Positions 14,836-28,400 of a DNA stretch of 64,000 nucleotides are shown here, piece by piece (positions within the stretch are counted from its first letter, which is position 1; every line of letters starts with the position of its first letter). Both the position numbers and the translations under genes were made by a program. Source of the stretch: Megamerina dolium (lineage: Eukaryota > Arthropoda > Insecta > Diptera > Megamerinidae); contig OY978525.1 of NCBI GenBank assembly GCA_963854835.1, positions 96,985,388-97,049,387 of the forward strand, in the 5' to 3' direction. The notes below the pieces were generated by a model. The model ran no database searches. It was not told the origin of the DNA and saw nothing but the letters and a program-made list of their open reading frames with translations.

Positions 14836-16880
14836 AAAAAATCTTGTCGATATTGAAGTTGGGTTCCTGAGCGTAAGCTCGAGTGCCGGTTGGGTCGTCT
14901 TAATCGCATATTTCATTGTAATTCAAGAGTGCCCTTCCAATATTGTACAAATATAACACACCCCAGCCTCTAGTGCCAACTGCTCGTGTTTTTAAATGAC
15001 TTCTGAAACATATGCTATGGATTCTACTCATACTTACTCTAGATACTGAACATGAATGACACGTGTTATTGTATTATTTGCATGAATCTGTATTGGAAAG
15101 TTGGATGCTCTAAAAAGTAACCCTTTATTTATGTTCATATTGAATACTCTTGAATAGACACATACATACGTACGTACAGACGTGTATCACATGAACGTTC
15201 GAACCGAACAAATGAACGATTTATAACAATTTCTGTATAATTATCAGAAAGATACGTACAATCACAAAGCAATTCTCCCTTTTCTTCTGCATCCCAGATT
15301 CCGATTATTGCATGTATGTACTATATGTCTATGTGTCTGTATGTATGTATGTGTGTGTGTTTCAACTGCTAATAAATAGAGAATTTGCAATTGATTTCAT
15401 ATGCACGTCGTAGTCGTCGTTACGATCGAAGTAAAATCAAGTTTTATCACCTGTGTTCACTTGTCCGTGCTTGACTTGATTGCCAACCAAGTCGTCGTGC
15501 TAGTCGCTGCTGGTCGGTAGTTGTTGATTAGGTATGTAACTACTTATTGCTTATGTTTGTGTTGCTCTTTGTAGTAGCCGGATTGTTGCTTATATATGTA
15601 CATGTACTAGTATATTACATACCATCTCCGATACATGTATGTATATAAATATGTACATATATTTATGTGGCAATAACAGCAGCAGCAGCAGCAGCAGCAA
15701 CAACAACACACCAAATAAAATAAATTAAGAAAGAAAAATAAAAACTTGACGTAATAAAGCTCAACTCAATTCGGCTTAGCAATGAGCTTTGATCTTTGTA
15801 ACTGTCTTAACAGTAGCGCACATTGTATGGCACCTCTCTCGTGTTTTTCTAATTGTTGTTGTTGTTTGTTCGTTCATTCGGTCTTGTTCGGTCCACATTT
15901 TATGATAACACATGCATATGTATAGGTGTATGTACATACCACCGATGTAGATATATATGTACAAATATAATTTAAGAGATAAACAAGTTTGTCGCTTGTG
16001 TTGAAGTCTTTAGTTTAACAGCGGCAATCCCTTCCTCCATTCTTATTACACTTGTTGACTTTCATCATCCTCTGGTTTTTGAATTTTTTTCATAGTCTTC
16101 TTTGTGTTCTTATGAATGTCGTGAGATAATAATCACAATGGAATTTTTCATTGTATTTTATTAACACTTGCATATTGTGTGACATTGATATGCATTACAT
16201 CCTGCGTTTTCACAATTTGTCTCCTTCAATCATGCCATGTTCGCAATGACAAAGAGTAATCCCTTTTCCCTGTCGATGATTTTTGCATTGTGGGGAGCAA
16301 TGTTAAAATCAATGATAGAGAATTAAATATGAGTTTTAACACATTGATTGTCAAAAATTAACTGTAAATGATTTTCGAAAAGTTAAAACCACAAACATAA
16401 CTAATTGTATTATTTGTATTATTATTGTATTATTATTTAAAATCGTACTTTTACTAGAACAGGAAGGAGCTCGCTAAACAAGTAAGTCATTTTTACAATT
16501 TTTTGTAAGTATTTTTCCTTATTTTTTTAATATTTGCAATATAAAGTGTGATTCTTAAAGATAGATGACCGAATTTTAGTTATATTTAAAAAAATAATTA
16601 AAAAGATGAATCTTAAGGGATAGACTGACTTACTCGCACAATCCTTGCGATATAAACATATTTTTGTATTGCATGCAGAAGTGGTTCTCATTCGATAACA
16701 CCTATATTTATTAATCAAAATAGTCGTATATGCCGAGCCTAAGCCCTAAGGCTTTATATATCTATGCGCAAAGTCCAGAAACATACATTCCAATACATAC
16801 TTTTGCATGAGATTTGGGCCTGATTTTCATAGAATTTCAGCCATTTTCAAAATTGATAATTCACCAAGAAATAACATCAT
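14836..16880. other. Gene-empty stretch downstream of Hr51 and the rosa-like element
   Basis: AT-rich with GT/TATG runs (15330-15362) and the CAG array. A slightly GC-richer segment (15405-15540, GTCGTCGT-type text) has no recognisable function. Confidence 0.5.
15674..15712. repeat. (CAG)n/(CAA)n short array
   Basis: About seven CAG triplets followed by CAACAACAA. No open frame around it is supported as coding. Confidence 0.85.
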
Positions 16881-18190
16881 ATAAAGGGTTATCCATTTTG
16901 CGGTTTCAAAAGAAAATGTAAATAAAACACATATAAAATATTTTTTATCATGATTTCTTTTTTATTATAAAGTTTGAACGTTGACATTATGTGTGAAATA
17001 CTACATCATTTAAATGACCACCACGCGAATTGTTGCAAGCATCGATTCTTTTGAGGTAATTTTCGACCACTTTTTGACACATATTGGGCGGTATCTCAGC
17101 CATAACGTGACGAATGTTGGTTTTTAGGTGCTCAAGAGTTAAAGGTTTATCTGCATAAACACGGTCTTTCGCGTAGCCCCACAAAAAAAAGTCAAGCGGT
17201 GTCAAATCGCATGATCTTGGTGGCCACTTGATATCGCCACGACGAGAAATTACGCGGCCAGAAAATTTCTCTTGCAATAAAACCATATTCGCTCGAGTTG
17301 TATGGCATGTGGCACCGTCTTGTTGAAACCACATATTCTCTAAGTCGTATTCTTCAATAGCAGGCAAAAAAAAGTCGGTTATCATATGACCATAACGCTC
17401 CGAATTGACGGTGACAGTCGTTCCATCGTCGTTTTCGAAGAAGTAAGGTCCAATCACACCTCCGGACCAAAGAGCGCAACAAGCAGTGACTTTTTGTGGA
17501 TGTAGTGGCCTCTCTTCAATTACTTGAGGATTCTCAGAACCCCAAATACGACAATTTTGTTTGTTAACATACCCACCGAGTGAGAAATGTGCTTCGTCGC
17601 TGAAGAAAATTTTGTTCGAAAAATCGCCGTCCACCGCCTGTTGTTCAAGCACCCATTCGACGTATCTACGACGTTGTGAATGGTCAGCTGGCTTCAGTTG
17701 TTGTGTGAGCTGGATTTTATATGGATGCAGGTGTAGATCCAAATGCAAAATACGCCATAATGTGCCGTAAGACAGTCCTAATTCCTGAGAACGACGAGGA
17801 ATCGACACATTCGGGTCTTCGGCAACACTTTCACTTACAGCAGCGATATTTTCGGTGGTACGAGCGAAACGATGATGCACAGGCCTTACAATATCTGTAA
17901 CCGATCCAGTCTCTTCATATTTCTTCACAATTTGGCCAATTGCTTGCGTAGTTGGACGATTATGTAAACCATAATCTCCTCTTAAAGCACGATATGTGGC
18001 TATGGCAGAATCACCATTTTTGTAGTAGGTTTTTACAATTTTAATGCGTTGTGCTATAGTTAAGCGATCCATTTTCGCAAATGTCAGACTTTGAACTGAA
18101 AAAGAAAGAAATTTTTTCAACAACTCAGTTTGACAGATGTCGAATTCTAGCCCTATACTTTTGAAACCGCGAAATGGATAACCCTCTATA
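16881..18190 (-). mobile_element. Complete rosa-like (DD41D) mariner transposon
   Basis: About 1.3 kb. The ends read inward as TATAAAGGGTTATCCATTTT (left) and TATAGAGGGTTATCCATTTC (right, complement). The inverted repeat continues with GCGGTTTCAAAAG on both sides. Over 33 bases I see two mismatches. TA lies at each outer edge, consistent with the TA target duplication of the IS630-Tc1-mariner superfamily. It encloses one intact transposase gene and lies about 1 kb downstream of the Hr51 stop. Family assignment rests on the 41-residue spacing between the second and third catalytic Asp; rosa was first described from the tephritid Ceratitis rosa (established knowledge). Confidence 0.88.
16987..18072 (-). 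CDS. Transposase of rosa-like DD41D element, intact ORF
   Basis: 361 residues from the Met of MDRLTIAQRIKIVKTYYKNG. The reading frame stays open further upstream, through the terminal repeat, but that part is not element coding sequence, so the start at 18072 is preferred. An N-terminal helix-turn-helix region is followed by the DDE/D domain: first Asp in FFSDEAHFSLGG, second in WFQQDGATCHTT, third in LTPLDFFLWGYAKDRVY. The second and third Asp are separated by 41 residues, against 34 in Mos1-type mariners. No stop or frameshift was seen, so the copy could be recent or active. It would cut and paste the element at TA sites. Confidence 0.9.
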   Translation of the reverse strand: MDRLTIAQRIKIVKTYYKNGDSAIATYRALRGDYGLHNRPTTQAIGQIVKKYEETGSVTDIVRPVHHRFARTTENIAAVSESVAEDPNVSIPRRSQELGLSYGTLWRILHLDLHLHPYKIQLTQQLKPADHSQRRRYVEWVLEQQAVDGDFSNKIFFSDEAHFSLGGYVNKQNCRIWGSENPQVIEERPLHPQKVTACCALWSGGVIGPYFFENDDGTTVTVNSERYGHMITDFFLPAIEEYDLENMWFQQDGATCHTTRANMVLLQEKFSGRVISRRGDIKWPPRSCDLTPLDFFLWGYAKDRVYADKPLTLEHLKTNIRHVMAEIPPNMCQKVVENYLKRIDACNNSRGGHLNDVVFHT

Positions 18191-19025
18191 ACAAATTTCT
18201 CCTTCGTAGCTTTATATTTTTGGGCACAATCATATATAAGGAAACATACTTTTGTATGAAAAGTAAGTGTAATTTTCATTCGATTACATTCAATTTTTCA
18301 CTTGCCCATAAGTTGGTAGATAAAGTCTTATATTCAATTTCAGTTCAATAGTTTTATATTTTCGAAAGAAAATTGTGAAAACATACGTACATATATTTGT
18401 ATGGTAGTTTTTAATCGCATGAATCTCTAGAAACGGGGCTAGGTCCTCAAAGTAATAATTACTTAGAAACAATTTTCTTAGTCTGCACAGTGTATGGGTG
18501 TTGCATAGCTATTGCGAGACATTTTTGAGATCCTTCTCGTCTCTGCAGCTGCTACAGATGTCATGTGTTAGATGGCTTAAGCCTATCGTATCAGCGTGAA
18601 ATCCTATGAGGCACACTCAACATACTCCCGACTCTTTCAGCACAGGGTGCAATTATGAGTTGGCTTAATTTTTTTGTATGCAAATTGTCTGCAAAATTCA
18701 CTTGACAAACTGTCAGATTCAGATTTCTTACATAAAATAGGTGGTAAAATATAAATTTTTGAAGTATTAAGAGCATTTGCCTCAACCACTTTCGCCTTTC
18801 ATGTGATCTAAATGAGATAGAGAGTGCTGAGGGCAATACCCATCTTCGGATAAATAGAAAGTTAAAATTGTTTGGCCACGTGCATAATTGTCATGCTATT
18901 GGGCTGCACTACGAAATAGGCTTCAGGTATTATATCGTCCTGCAGTTCCTAATTTTCAAATTAGAAGGCATTAGCAACATTTTTGATTTACAAATTAACT
19001 ATTTCTTCTTGATAACTATATAACA
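18191..19025. other. Spacer between the rosa-like element and the Hr51 3' end
   Basis: No gene recognised. 18480-18900 has more balanced composition; the minus strand holds a cysteine-containing phrase (ICSSCRDEKDLKN near 18515-18560) reminiscent of LINE C-terminal cysteine motifs, too short to call. Confidence 0.45.
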
Positions 19026-19031
19026 TTTATT
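19026..19031 (-). terminator. Candidate Hr51 polyadenylation signal
   Basis: AATAAA on the minus strand about 210 bases downstream of the Hr51 stop codon. In AT-rich DNA this hexamer is common by chance, so only position favours it. Confidence 0.4.
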
Positions 19032-19240
19032 TTTAAAATGACATTTTCAAAAATTAATTAAATTAAAAATATGAGAAAATTCTCATTCAGTCTAACAGAA
19101 AGAATAAATACATTAATAAAATTATTTAACTCTACATAATTGTTGAAGTATGTAATTATGTAGTTTGTATGCTTGTGCAAAAATTCATTTCATTCATGAT
19201 GATGATAATGGTAGTGGTTGATGGTTCATGTCTGATTTAT

Positions 19241-19423
19241 TCAATTTTTATACATGTCACATAAAACTTTCTCCATGGGCGTATTTCCAATGGTTCGTTG
19301 GAAAAAGATCGATTCAATTTTATGCGAACTAATCATACGCAACAATGGTAACATTAGTAATAAACGGCCGAAGCGTGCTATTTGTGCAGTGAAATGTGAT
19401 TTTGTATGTTGTGATAACATCAC
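19241..19423 (-). CDS. Hr51: Hr51 coding exon 11: end of LBD and AF-2
   Basis: Acceptor TTTGCAG before 19423; TGA stop at 19243-19241. Reads [20 protein letters not shown] then [20 protein letters not shown], then a C-terminal helix [12 protein letters not shown] equivalent to AF-2. Confidence 0.95.
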   Translation of the reverse strand: MMLSQHTKSHFTAQIARFGRLLLMLPLLRMISSHKIESIFFQRTIGNTPMEKVLCDMYKN

Positions 19424-22400
19424 CTGCAAAAGAAATTCATATGGAAGGAGGACAATTCAATTGTGTTAATGATTAGTTTTATCATTGATCATATCATAGT
19501 TAGTAACTTACATGTGCTTGATCTTGTAGATTTTCAATTTGTGAAGGATCTTTAAGACCTCTAGTTTCGGGACGAAATAATACGATCGCTTTGAGGCAAG
19601 CAAATTCCGCTGGATCAACTAAAACGGCTTTGTATTTACAAAATATCTCATGTAGTATGCGTACATCAGCAGCAGTCTAAGTTGGTATATATTTTATAGA
19701 AGAATAAATAAGTCAAAATAGGTACATATCACAAAAATACAAAATTCTACAAATCAGAGTATGAAAAGGCACGTTAATGTCTGTACACGTGTGCTCTTTT
19801 AATTGCCATAGTCCATGTATCAGAGCCAAATTTGTTTACGATCACGTACTTGTACTATAGGAGGCAATAAAATGATTTAAAATTTGTCATTAATCGTGCA
19901 TCACTCGACGCGTGTACGATTTCTCTTAAGTTATACACGAGTACTAATATTACGCATGATTTCATGTAGAGATACCATGGAAAGTTCAGTTTACTAATCC
20001 AGTGTCTGACTTCAATTATACTCAGTCCATTTAGATAATTCTACGTATTCACTGTTGAACAATAGCAAAATTTATCGAGGAAATACATGTTTAGAAAATT
20101 ACGTCTTCTCTTTGCTAGAGTTGGGCATTCGTAAAGAAAATGTTTGAGTTTCTTTGTTGCCAAAGTTATCGAAACTTCTATAATGTGTATTAAATGGAAT
20201 ACAGAGACCTTGCAATGTCAACGATATTTTACACACCATTTAGAAATGTAAGTAATTTAGCATATTTGGTAATTTTAAATGCATATTAATTTCGTCCATA
20301 TTTATAAGCACACATGAGTGCATAATTCCATACTCTGATCTCGATATAATAAACAATACACAAACCTCTTCCTTCGTTACGCAATTATCATTGTTCGATT
20401 TTGTGTCATAGTTATTACAATGTTCAGCTACTGAAAACAGTGCACATTTCGCTGGATCTAATGGTATGCACCATTGAATCGCATTTAGTAAAAATAAATC
20501 CGACCAAGATTCTTCTAATAAGATTACCTAGAATTGAGAATGCAAAGGAAATGTGTGAATAAGTAATTTAAAATGATTGATTAATTAACATTAACATTAA
20601 CAATAATAACTCACTAAAACACCCCAAAAAAAGTAACACATTATAGTGTATTATTTTCTAAATTATATTTTATACAAATAGAACTACTCGTTACTACTCA
20701 GAGTTATTTTTACAACCAATTTTTATCCAAAGCAAAATATGTTTCTAAAGATTTCAAAGATTTAATTTCTGATATACCTTTCTAGGAATTTGTTTTTTTT
20801 TTTTTAAATCGATTTTGATAATGCTTCATATTTGTTGTAATTTCGGTAAATTAATGCATATAACTTTAGTCTCATTGGAAAACTCTAGAAATGTTGTCTT
20901 TAGTCACTTTATATACAAAACTTTAAAGTAATAAATTTAAAGAAATTTGTAATAAAAACATTAATAAAAATTCTTGTTAGATTTAACAAAATAATTCGTG
21001 TAAATTTGGAAAAAACTCCATCTACAGAGACATTCATTTTCTATACAAAATTTTTAGTTAGCATAATCTGAATGAATATAATTAATACTTGTAAAAGAAA
21101 TTGAATTTGACAAATTGTTATTATATTTTTTTTCTTAAGGAAAAGTGATGTCGCAACCGGCTAATATAACTAGGTCCCTTCTAATACAGTCCAATATTTA
21201 ACACGCAAAACAGTACTGGAAGAGTAGCTCGGCCATAGGGACCTTCGGCGCCTGTACGGTCCACATATATTTTTTGTTAACTTTCAAAAGGCTTCGATTT
21301 TTAGACATTTCAATATAAGAATTACCACATTTTATATGTTTCAGCTGGAAACTACAATAACAAAACTAATAAAATTAATTAAGTGGAGTAATTAGTTAAT
21401 TATATGTAGATTTTCTTGAAAATTGAATTGAAATTGAATATTCCAAAAAAAATTTTCCTACAAAATAATAAAAAATAATATTCGTATTTATGAACTTGTC
21501 ATATATATTTTTTCTCAGAGCCCATTTTCAAAGTGTTTCAAAGGCTAAAAACAAAGGAGCTTAAGAAAAATAAATATCGCAAAATGTCGTTAAAAATGAA
21601 ACCAAATGGGGCCCAGTTAAACACAATCTCGTACGATCGTCAGAAAAAGGGTGAAAAAAAATTCGTGTCTTTTGTTCGTTTAATAACAACAAATCTAATC
21701 ATATTGCACTAATAAAATTAATTTCATTAGTGCAATGGTCTAGCTCCATTTCGAGGAGTTTTCCAAAAATAAACTCCCAAGTTGAAGTGAACAGTGTCAA
21801 GTTTCGTTTGTTAAAAATATACTCCTGGCAAGATCTTCATGATTTTATTATATTTATTTAGAGCCGCGTCACTTTCCCCTATTAATGTACTAATTGCTTA
21901 CTATTGCTATTTCCGTTTCACCTTCACACATTTATATAAGTTAATGATAATCAGCATTTTAATCTCTATAGAACTAGATGAGCCATGTTGATTAAATTTA
22001 CCTGATCACGAAATGATAAACTACCAAAACTGGGTAAATTTTTGGCCCATTTAACAGCCATGAATAGAAGACGAGCACTTGTTTCGTAAACGGTTTCATG
22101 TTGGTAGGGGTATAAATTCGGTGGCATAAACTGTGGTATATTGAACGGCAAACTAGGTTTTTCATTATTTAATGGTTCCTCATCATTGGTTACATCAATT
22201 GAATCGTCTTTGATGGAAAAGAAAAAGTCAAAGTTGAAGAAAATATGAATAGATACAAGTATCATAAAAATATAAACAATATTATGTATGGCATCCTCAC
22301 TCACCATCATTATCATTATCAGGTAAAGGACTCGTTGAACTAATTGATGAAACGCTACCACCACCACCACCACCACCAGCACCACCAGCACCAGCACCAA

Positions 22401-25400
22401 TACCTATGCCGCCACCACCATTGTGATCTCTTTCTGATAATTTAAATTTTAATTGTTTACAAAAAAAAAAGATGAAACAAAATATGTCTCGGCACTTACC
22501 CAGCTGAGACGGAGGAGGAGAACTTGGATCTATGGAATTATTACTACTAGAATTTGTGCATGTTAATGCACCAGATTCACCCGATGACAGCTTACTCGAT
22601 GTTGTACAATAGCTTTTGCCTTTGGGTGAGAAAATATCGGAATGTGTAATATTTGATGGGATTTGCATGGACGTGCTCAAATGATTATGATGTAATAGAC
22701 GCCCCGTTGGCAAACCTGAAAGTGCTAAGCCAAGTGCAAGAAGGTTACAAATAAGTTAACAAATTTTACTGCAGTTATCGTAAACTTTTAATGTGAAGAG
22801 CGTACACATTATCTATGTATTGTACATACATGGTGGAGGTAGTAATCCAGGTCCGTAGTAGGGCGATGACAGTAAGACGGGTGGTCTGCAGTATATACAT
22901 GTGCATATAAATTGTATTGTATGAAATATTCAAATGCAAATGACAGTTTCACTATGTACGAACTTACCCGAAAACACCAACGGCTACAGCAGCTTCACGT
23001 AAAGCACGTCCATGCTCCATCTCCCGCAGTGCTTCTGGTCGTATAGTGGCCGTGTTACGTGGCTGACGTTCGTTTTGCACCGCTGTAATTGAAAAATAAA
23101 TGAGACGACGAAATGCAAAACTGCACGCTCATTTGCCACTCCCTCAACTTGAATGGAATTTCTTCTATTTTCTAGTGTGTGTGTGTGTATGAGTAAATAT
23201 AAACATTTCATTGACCCTCACCAGTAACAAGCAACAACATTCTCATCATCATCAACATCAGCAGCACAACCAATTATCACCTTCTTTTAGTAGATGAGTG
23301 TTTATTTGCATCTAAAAATATGTATTTACTCAAAAGAGCATATTCAATTGGATCACCACAAAAGTGTTTCCACAAGTGATGTGAATTTAGTCGTTCGCAT
23401 TTCATATGCTAAATTTCGTTTGTCACGTGTCACACGCTCATACTCGTACTCGTACTGTGCGTCTGTAAGTTTTCTTTATTTAGGTGGGTACTAGCATGTA
23501 TGTACTCGTTTGGTGGTTGACTGGCTGGTGATTCACTGAATTTGCTTAATTGTATTATATTCGCTATGCGTGTGTGTGTGTGTGCGAGTGAGTATATATA
23601 TTTATGAAAGAAAGAGTTTCTTTTTTCACCTAATTGGCGTTGATGATGCTGTTTTGCTGTTGCTGCTATTGCTCATGCAAGAGTCGCGTGCCACTTCAAT
23701 CAAAATTTTGTGGTCTTGAATTGTTTGTAAATAATTTGGTTGAAAAGTGTCATAATATATGTAAATGTTGTAAGAAAAAAGAAAAAAATAACGAAAAAAT
23801 TGTTGCACATATATGTATTTATGTATTTATGAAAAATAAATGGCATCTAATCGTCGTTTTTAACACTCATTTACATATTAAACGCTTTACATTTTTCTCA
23901 TCGTTGTCTTTTATTATTTTTTTATGTGGAAAATGTGGAAAAAACATTAACAAAATTTCCATACCATCCTTATTCATTCCCATTTGAAGGCACTTTTTAA
24001 GGCGACACGCCTGACATTGATTTCTATGGGCCTTATCCACGACACATCGTCCGGTACCCGCTTGACATCTATAAAGTAAATGCATATAAATATATAAAGT
24101 AAACGTATATGAATCTAGAGGTTAATGCATAGTAATAGCATAGTCCAAGTCGCATGTTCAGTTTACATTCTATTCGATACTTTATGTTAATTACAATATA
24201 TAAATACATATCGGCAATCACAATCGATCTTGTGTATGTGATCTTGCAAAATTGTAAAAAAGCTAATATTTCTAATAAATTGCTAGTAAATCTTTAAAAG
24301 TTGACTTTGCTACGCTATTGATGAATCAATTTGGTTTACATTTTGTTCTATAGTAACATATATCAGTTGCATGGAGTGTCAAATCAGTATTGCATATGCA
24401 TAACAAATATAAGCAACAGTACATAGTGTTGCATACTTTCAAGAGCATAATAAATTCAGTATACAAACCTTGCAATACAATTTGGCCAAGACCATATGCA
24501 CGATTCTGTTCCGTTATTTATGCTATTACAACTACATTCTACATACTAAATACTTCCAAGGGCTAATACAACTAATATTTGCAATTTTAGAAATAATTAC
24601 AATTAATTCTGATTGATTGTATTAGGAAGTAGGACTAGGGGGCCAAATCTAAAATGTTAATAGTAACTTAATTCGTTTATATGGGTGAGTTCTTTAATTT
24701 AGAAGCTTTTGGAGTCATCTCCCAACTTGACGTGTCCCCATTAAGCGGAGTCAACTGTACCTGATACCTGGACATATATTTAATAATCGAAGCAATTTAC
24801 AGAAACATAATAGACCATTTAGAGCGAAAGGCATAAAATAACGTTATTTAAAATTACATATTATGAAAAATTCACAGGTTACATACAGTCGGTGAAAAAA
24901 ATAAATGTTCATTATAGATTAAAAATTAATGTAAATAGAGGTTAAAGTTTATATTTTTTCTACTATTTTTCTACTATCTATTCACAGAGAAAATGTATAT
25001 TAATGGAATTGTTCGTTAGAGTAGTCCTCAACTCTTGCTTAAGATTTCTCAAGATAAACCGACGGAACCTCAAAATTTTGGGGAAAAAAAAAGGCTTTAT
25101 CTGATATTATTTTGTTCGTATAACTCTATATTTCAGTTACTTATTAGATTTCATATTATTATTTTATGTTTTTGTATCATAGGTTGAATGTACTATAAAT
25201 GTTTAAATATGTGTGTGTATTCATATTGTGATAATCGTTTGCATCTAAATAAATAAATGTTTAGTTCCAATTGTCTCATTTTACGCATATAAGTATATTT
25301 GGTTTTAGAGTCGTATATATAGTATATCTGCATGCAAATGTACATATATCCACATATCTTAGAGGCTAACGAGTTGTATTTTATTAAGCAAATACACGAT

Positions 25401-28400
25401 CAGAGAAGACCAAAGAAGACCACGATAAAATCAAATATACTACTGTAATCAAAACATCTTCACAAATTTTAAATTTCATGTGAAAATACAATTTTTTTGT
25501 ATTTTCTTGGTACTTGGTTGGAGCGTTATGAGTATTTTTGTAAACACAAAGAAAGTGAATTTTAAAAGATGAAGTTTGAGCTGCACAATTACCGACATCA
25601 ACACTTCAAAGGAATCAAAATTTTGGTGGTCGTAATGTCCCTTTCATTCTATTTAAAAATATCGGTTGTGTCTAAAATGTATCGCTTCTCATTTGATTCG
25701 AAAATCATTCAACCACCATCATCATCAAGAATCATCCAACGGAAAAAATTTTGAAAATCCTTTAAGCTTTCGAATAATGAAAACAATAAAAAAGTAAACG
25801 ACTCGTTGAAAAAGTATTTGAAAATAATTTAATACTACAAAATATTCTCAAATATGTAAAATATGAAAAAACATATTTTGATCATCTCTGATAATGATGT
25901 TTTTGCGTAAGCTATTTAATTTAATTTTTAATTGCTTTAATAAAAACAGCTTTATTTATACTATACAGATATACCTTGTTATTAAAGTATATAATTCAAA
26001 GTATAAACCAGACAAGTTTAGATGTAGGTAAGGTATAAGCATTTATACTTTGTGATCGCCCCTTGTACTATATACGAGTATACTAAGCATTATCAGGTAA
26101 GAATATGTAAGTAAGTGCTAAAGTGAATCAGCTTTCTTTATAAATATTTATATATACAATATATATATATATATACGATATGTATGTATATATCACATTA
26201 TAAATTGTATTAAAATTGACCATTTCTATCCAAAGTGCCAGTTGATTTGCTCTTTTATATTAGGGTCAGTCACAATGCTAACACTCATTTATCACCATCA
26301 CTATTATAGTATATAGAAAAATATGAGTTTCTTTTTCCTTTTTGTATTACAATTCCCAAAGCTCATGTTATTATTTGATTGTTTCTGATTTGAAATTCTA
26401 TTGGAGTATACACTTAAGTATGATATGAGTATGTACTATATGTAGATTATGTATATTTTACACCATATAATATGGGATAATATTTTTTAAATCAATACAC
26501 ACACACATACACATACACATACACTGAAATCAATGACTGACTTCATATTCAAATATGACTGAATATTTTAGAATATCTTTTCTATTCCTTCACCGATTAT
26601 ACTTTGAATGAAGCTCTTCTGAAGGCTTCATTTGGTAAAAGGAAAAACAAGTCTAATAGAAAGGAGCACAATATCAAAACAAATTTTATATGTACGTGAC
26701 TAGAAAATCTTTATTGCCAAACAGGCATAAACACACATCTACACACATGCACACACATATAAACTAATCGTAGTTGTGGATATTGGGGATAAGATACGAT
26801 GGAAAATGCATAGGTAGACAATTTGTATCACTCTATACGTATAGTATGTATATGGATGAGGTCATGCGCACTACAAACATTGTAGAATGTAGAATTTTGT
26901 ATATTTTTTACAGGATACACTTTGATTAAATTAAGTAAAAGTGACGTTGTGATGGCGGTCTTTGAAAGAGCTTTTCACCCAATATATATATGTAGTATGA
27001 TACATACATACTTGTGTAGTTTTTTTTTTTTTAATTTTATTGATTATTTTAATCAACGTTTATTTACCAGTTGTTACAATAATTAAGGTGCTCTAATTTC
27101 TTTAAGATATTTTAAATTATATATTTTTATAAAACTTGGAAGAAATGTTTGAATGTTAATTTGTACAAAACTGGCAAGAGAATTGAAATTGCGAATAGAT
27201 TTTTATAAAAATACTTCCTTTGGAACTGATCATTCAACTTCAACTTGAACATTCAACCAATTTCAATGCTAAAGGAGGTGCAAATATGCATATTAAATAT
27301 TTTTTATCAGACTTATGGCGAAAGTGAAAAAATGTTTGAGTTATCCATTCAAACAATAAGACTGATATGAATTGTTAACTATTTTCAAACAATTTTTATG
27401 AATATATTTTATGAAATTCATTTAACATTGAGAAATAAAAATACTGCAGGTCGCAAATTTCTCATATATCAGCATTGAAAGTTATTCATCAATCTTGAAA
27501 AAGGCTGACATGTGCAAAATATCGTTATCTCTTTCGCAAGTATTTAGAAAAACAAGAAAAGTTATCAATTCGTACCCCTACCGTAGGTATTTATAGTTAA
27601 CGAATTATTGTTATACTTAGAAAATTCAGGTTTCAAAACAATAGCATACAATGACGAGCTCGAATTAATGGTGTCCGGTAAATTGGCAACACCATAAGCT
27701 AAGTCATGCAGCACGCCCTTGACACTTTATGCAACCTTGTGCTATTCACACGGAAGTACAAACCAATACACACTATACCACCCACAATGAGGATAATTCG
27801 TTGGAGCTTTTCGAACCAAGCTAAATACCTCGATCTCGTTCTAGACAAAAAACTCAATTGGAAGCGTAGCATCGTGTAACGCGTTAGGAAAGCTACGGTT
27901 ACATTGTATTCATGCAAGAGAGCTATTGAAAGTAAATGTAAATGTCGCATACAGGGACAGGCAAGCAGCAATAAAATCCCTCGGTTCAGTTTATTTGAAT
28001 TCATCAGGAGCCTATAACTGCAGAACATCTCTTAGCGAGATGTCCGAACAGTTTAACATCACCTTATATGGATGCCTGCGCACAGGGACATACCAGGGAA
28101 CGAGACCGCGGACGAACTAACAAAAAAGGACACAATGTTGCAAACTTCTTCTAATAAGAAAATTGTTGGCATTGCAATTCAGAAAACCAATTCCAGATGG
28201 GTGTTGGAACAACCGTTTGCATCTACCCGATCAAAGTGGCCAGTATTGAAACTAAAACGAACAAAAAGACCTGCTATTGCTTAACAGACATGCGATTAGT
28301 TTGATGATGGGAATTTTTACAGGGCATTGATTGCTATGTAGGCATGCATCGCGGAACCTCGCTATTGCCGGAGCTGCGGCGACGAAGATGAACCAGAGTC

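Noticed and set aside
16987..18279. 430-residue open frame taken as one protein
   Set aside because: Its first 69 codons run through the terminal inverted repeat and flanking DNA; the transposase starts at 18072.
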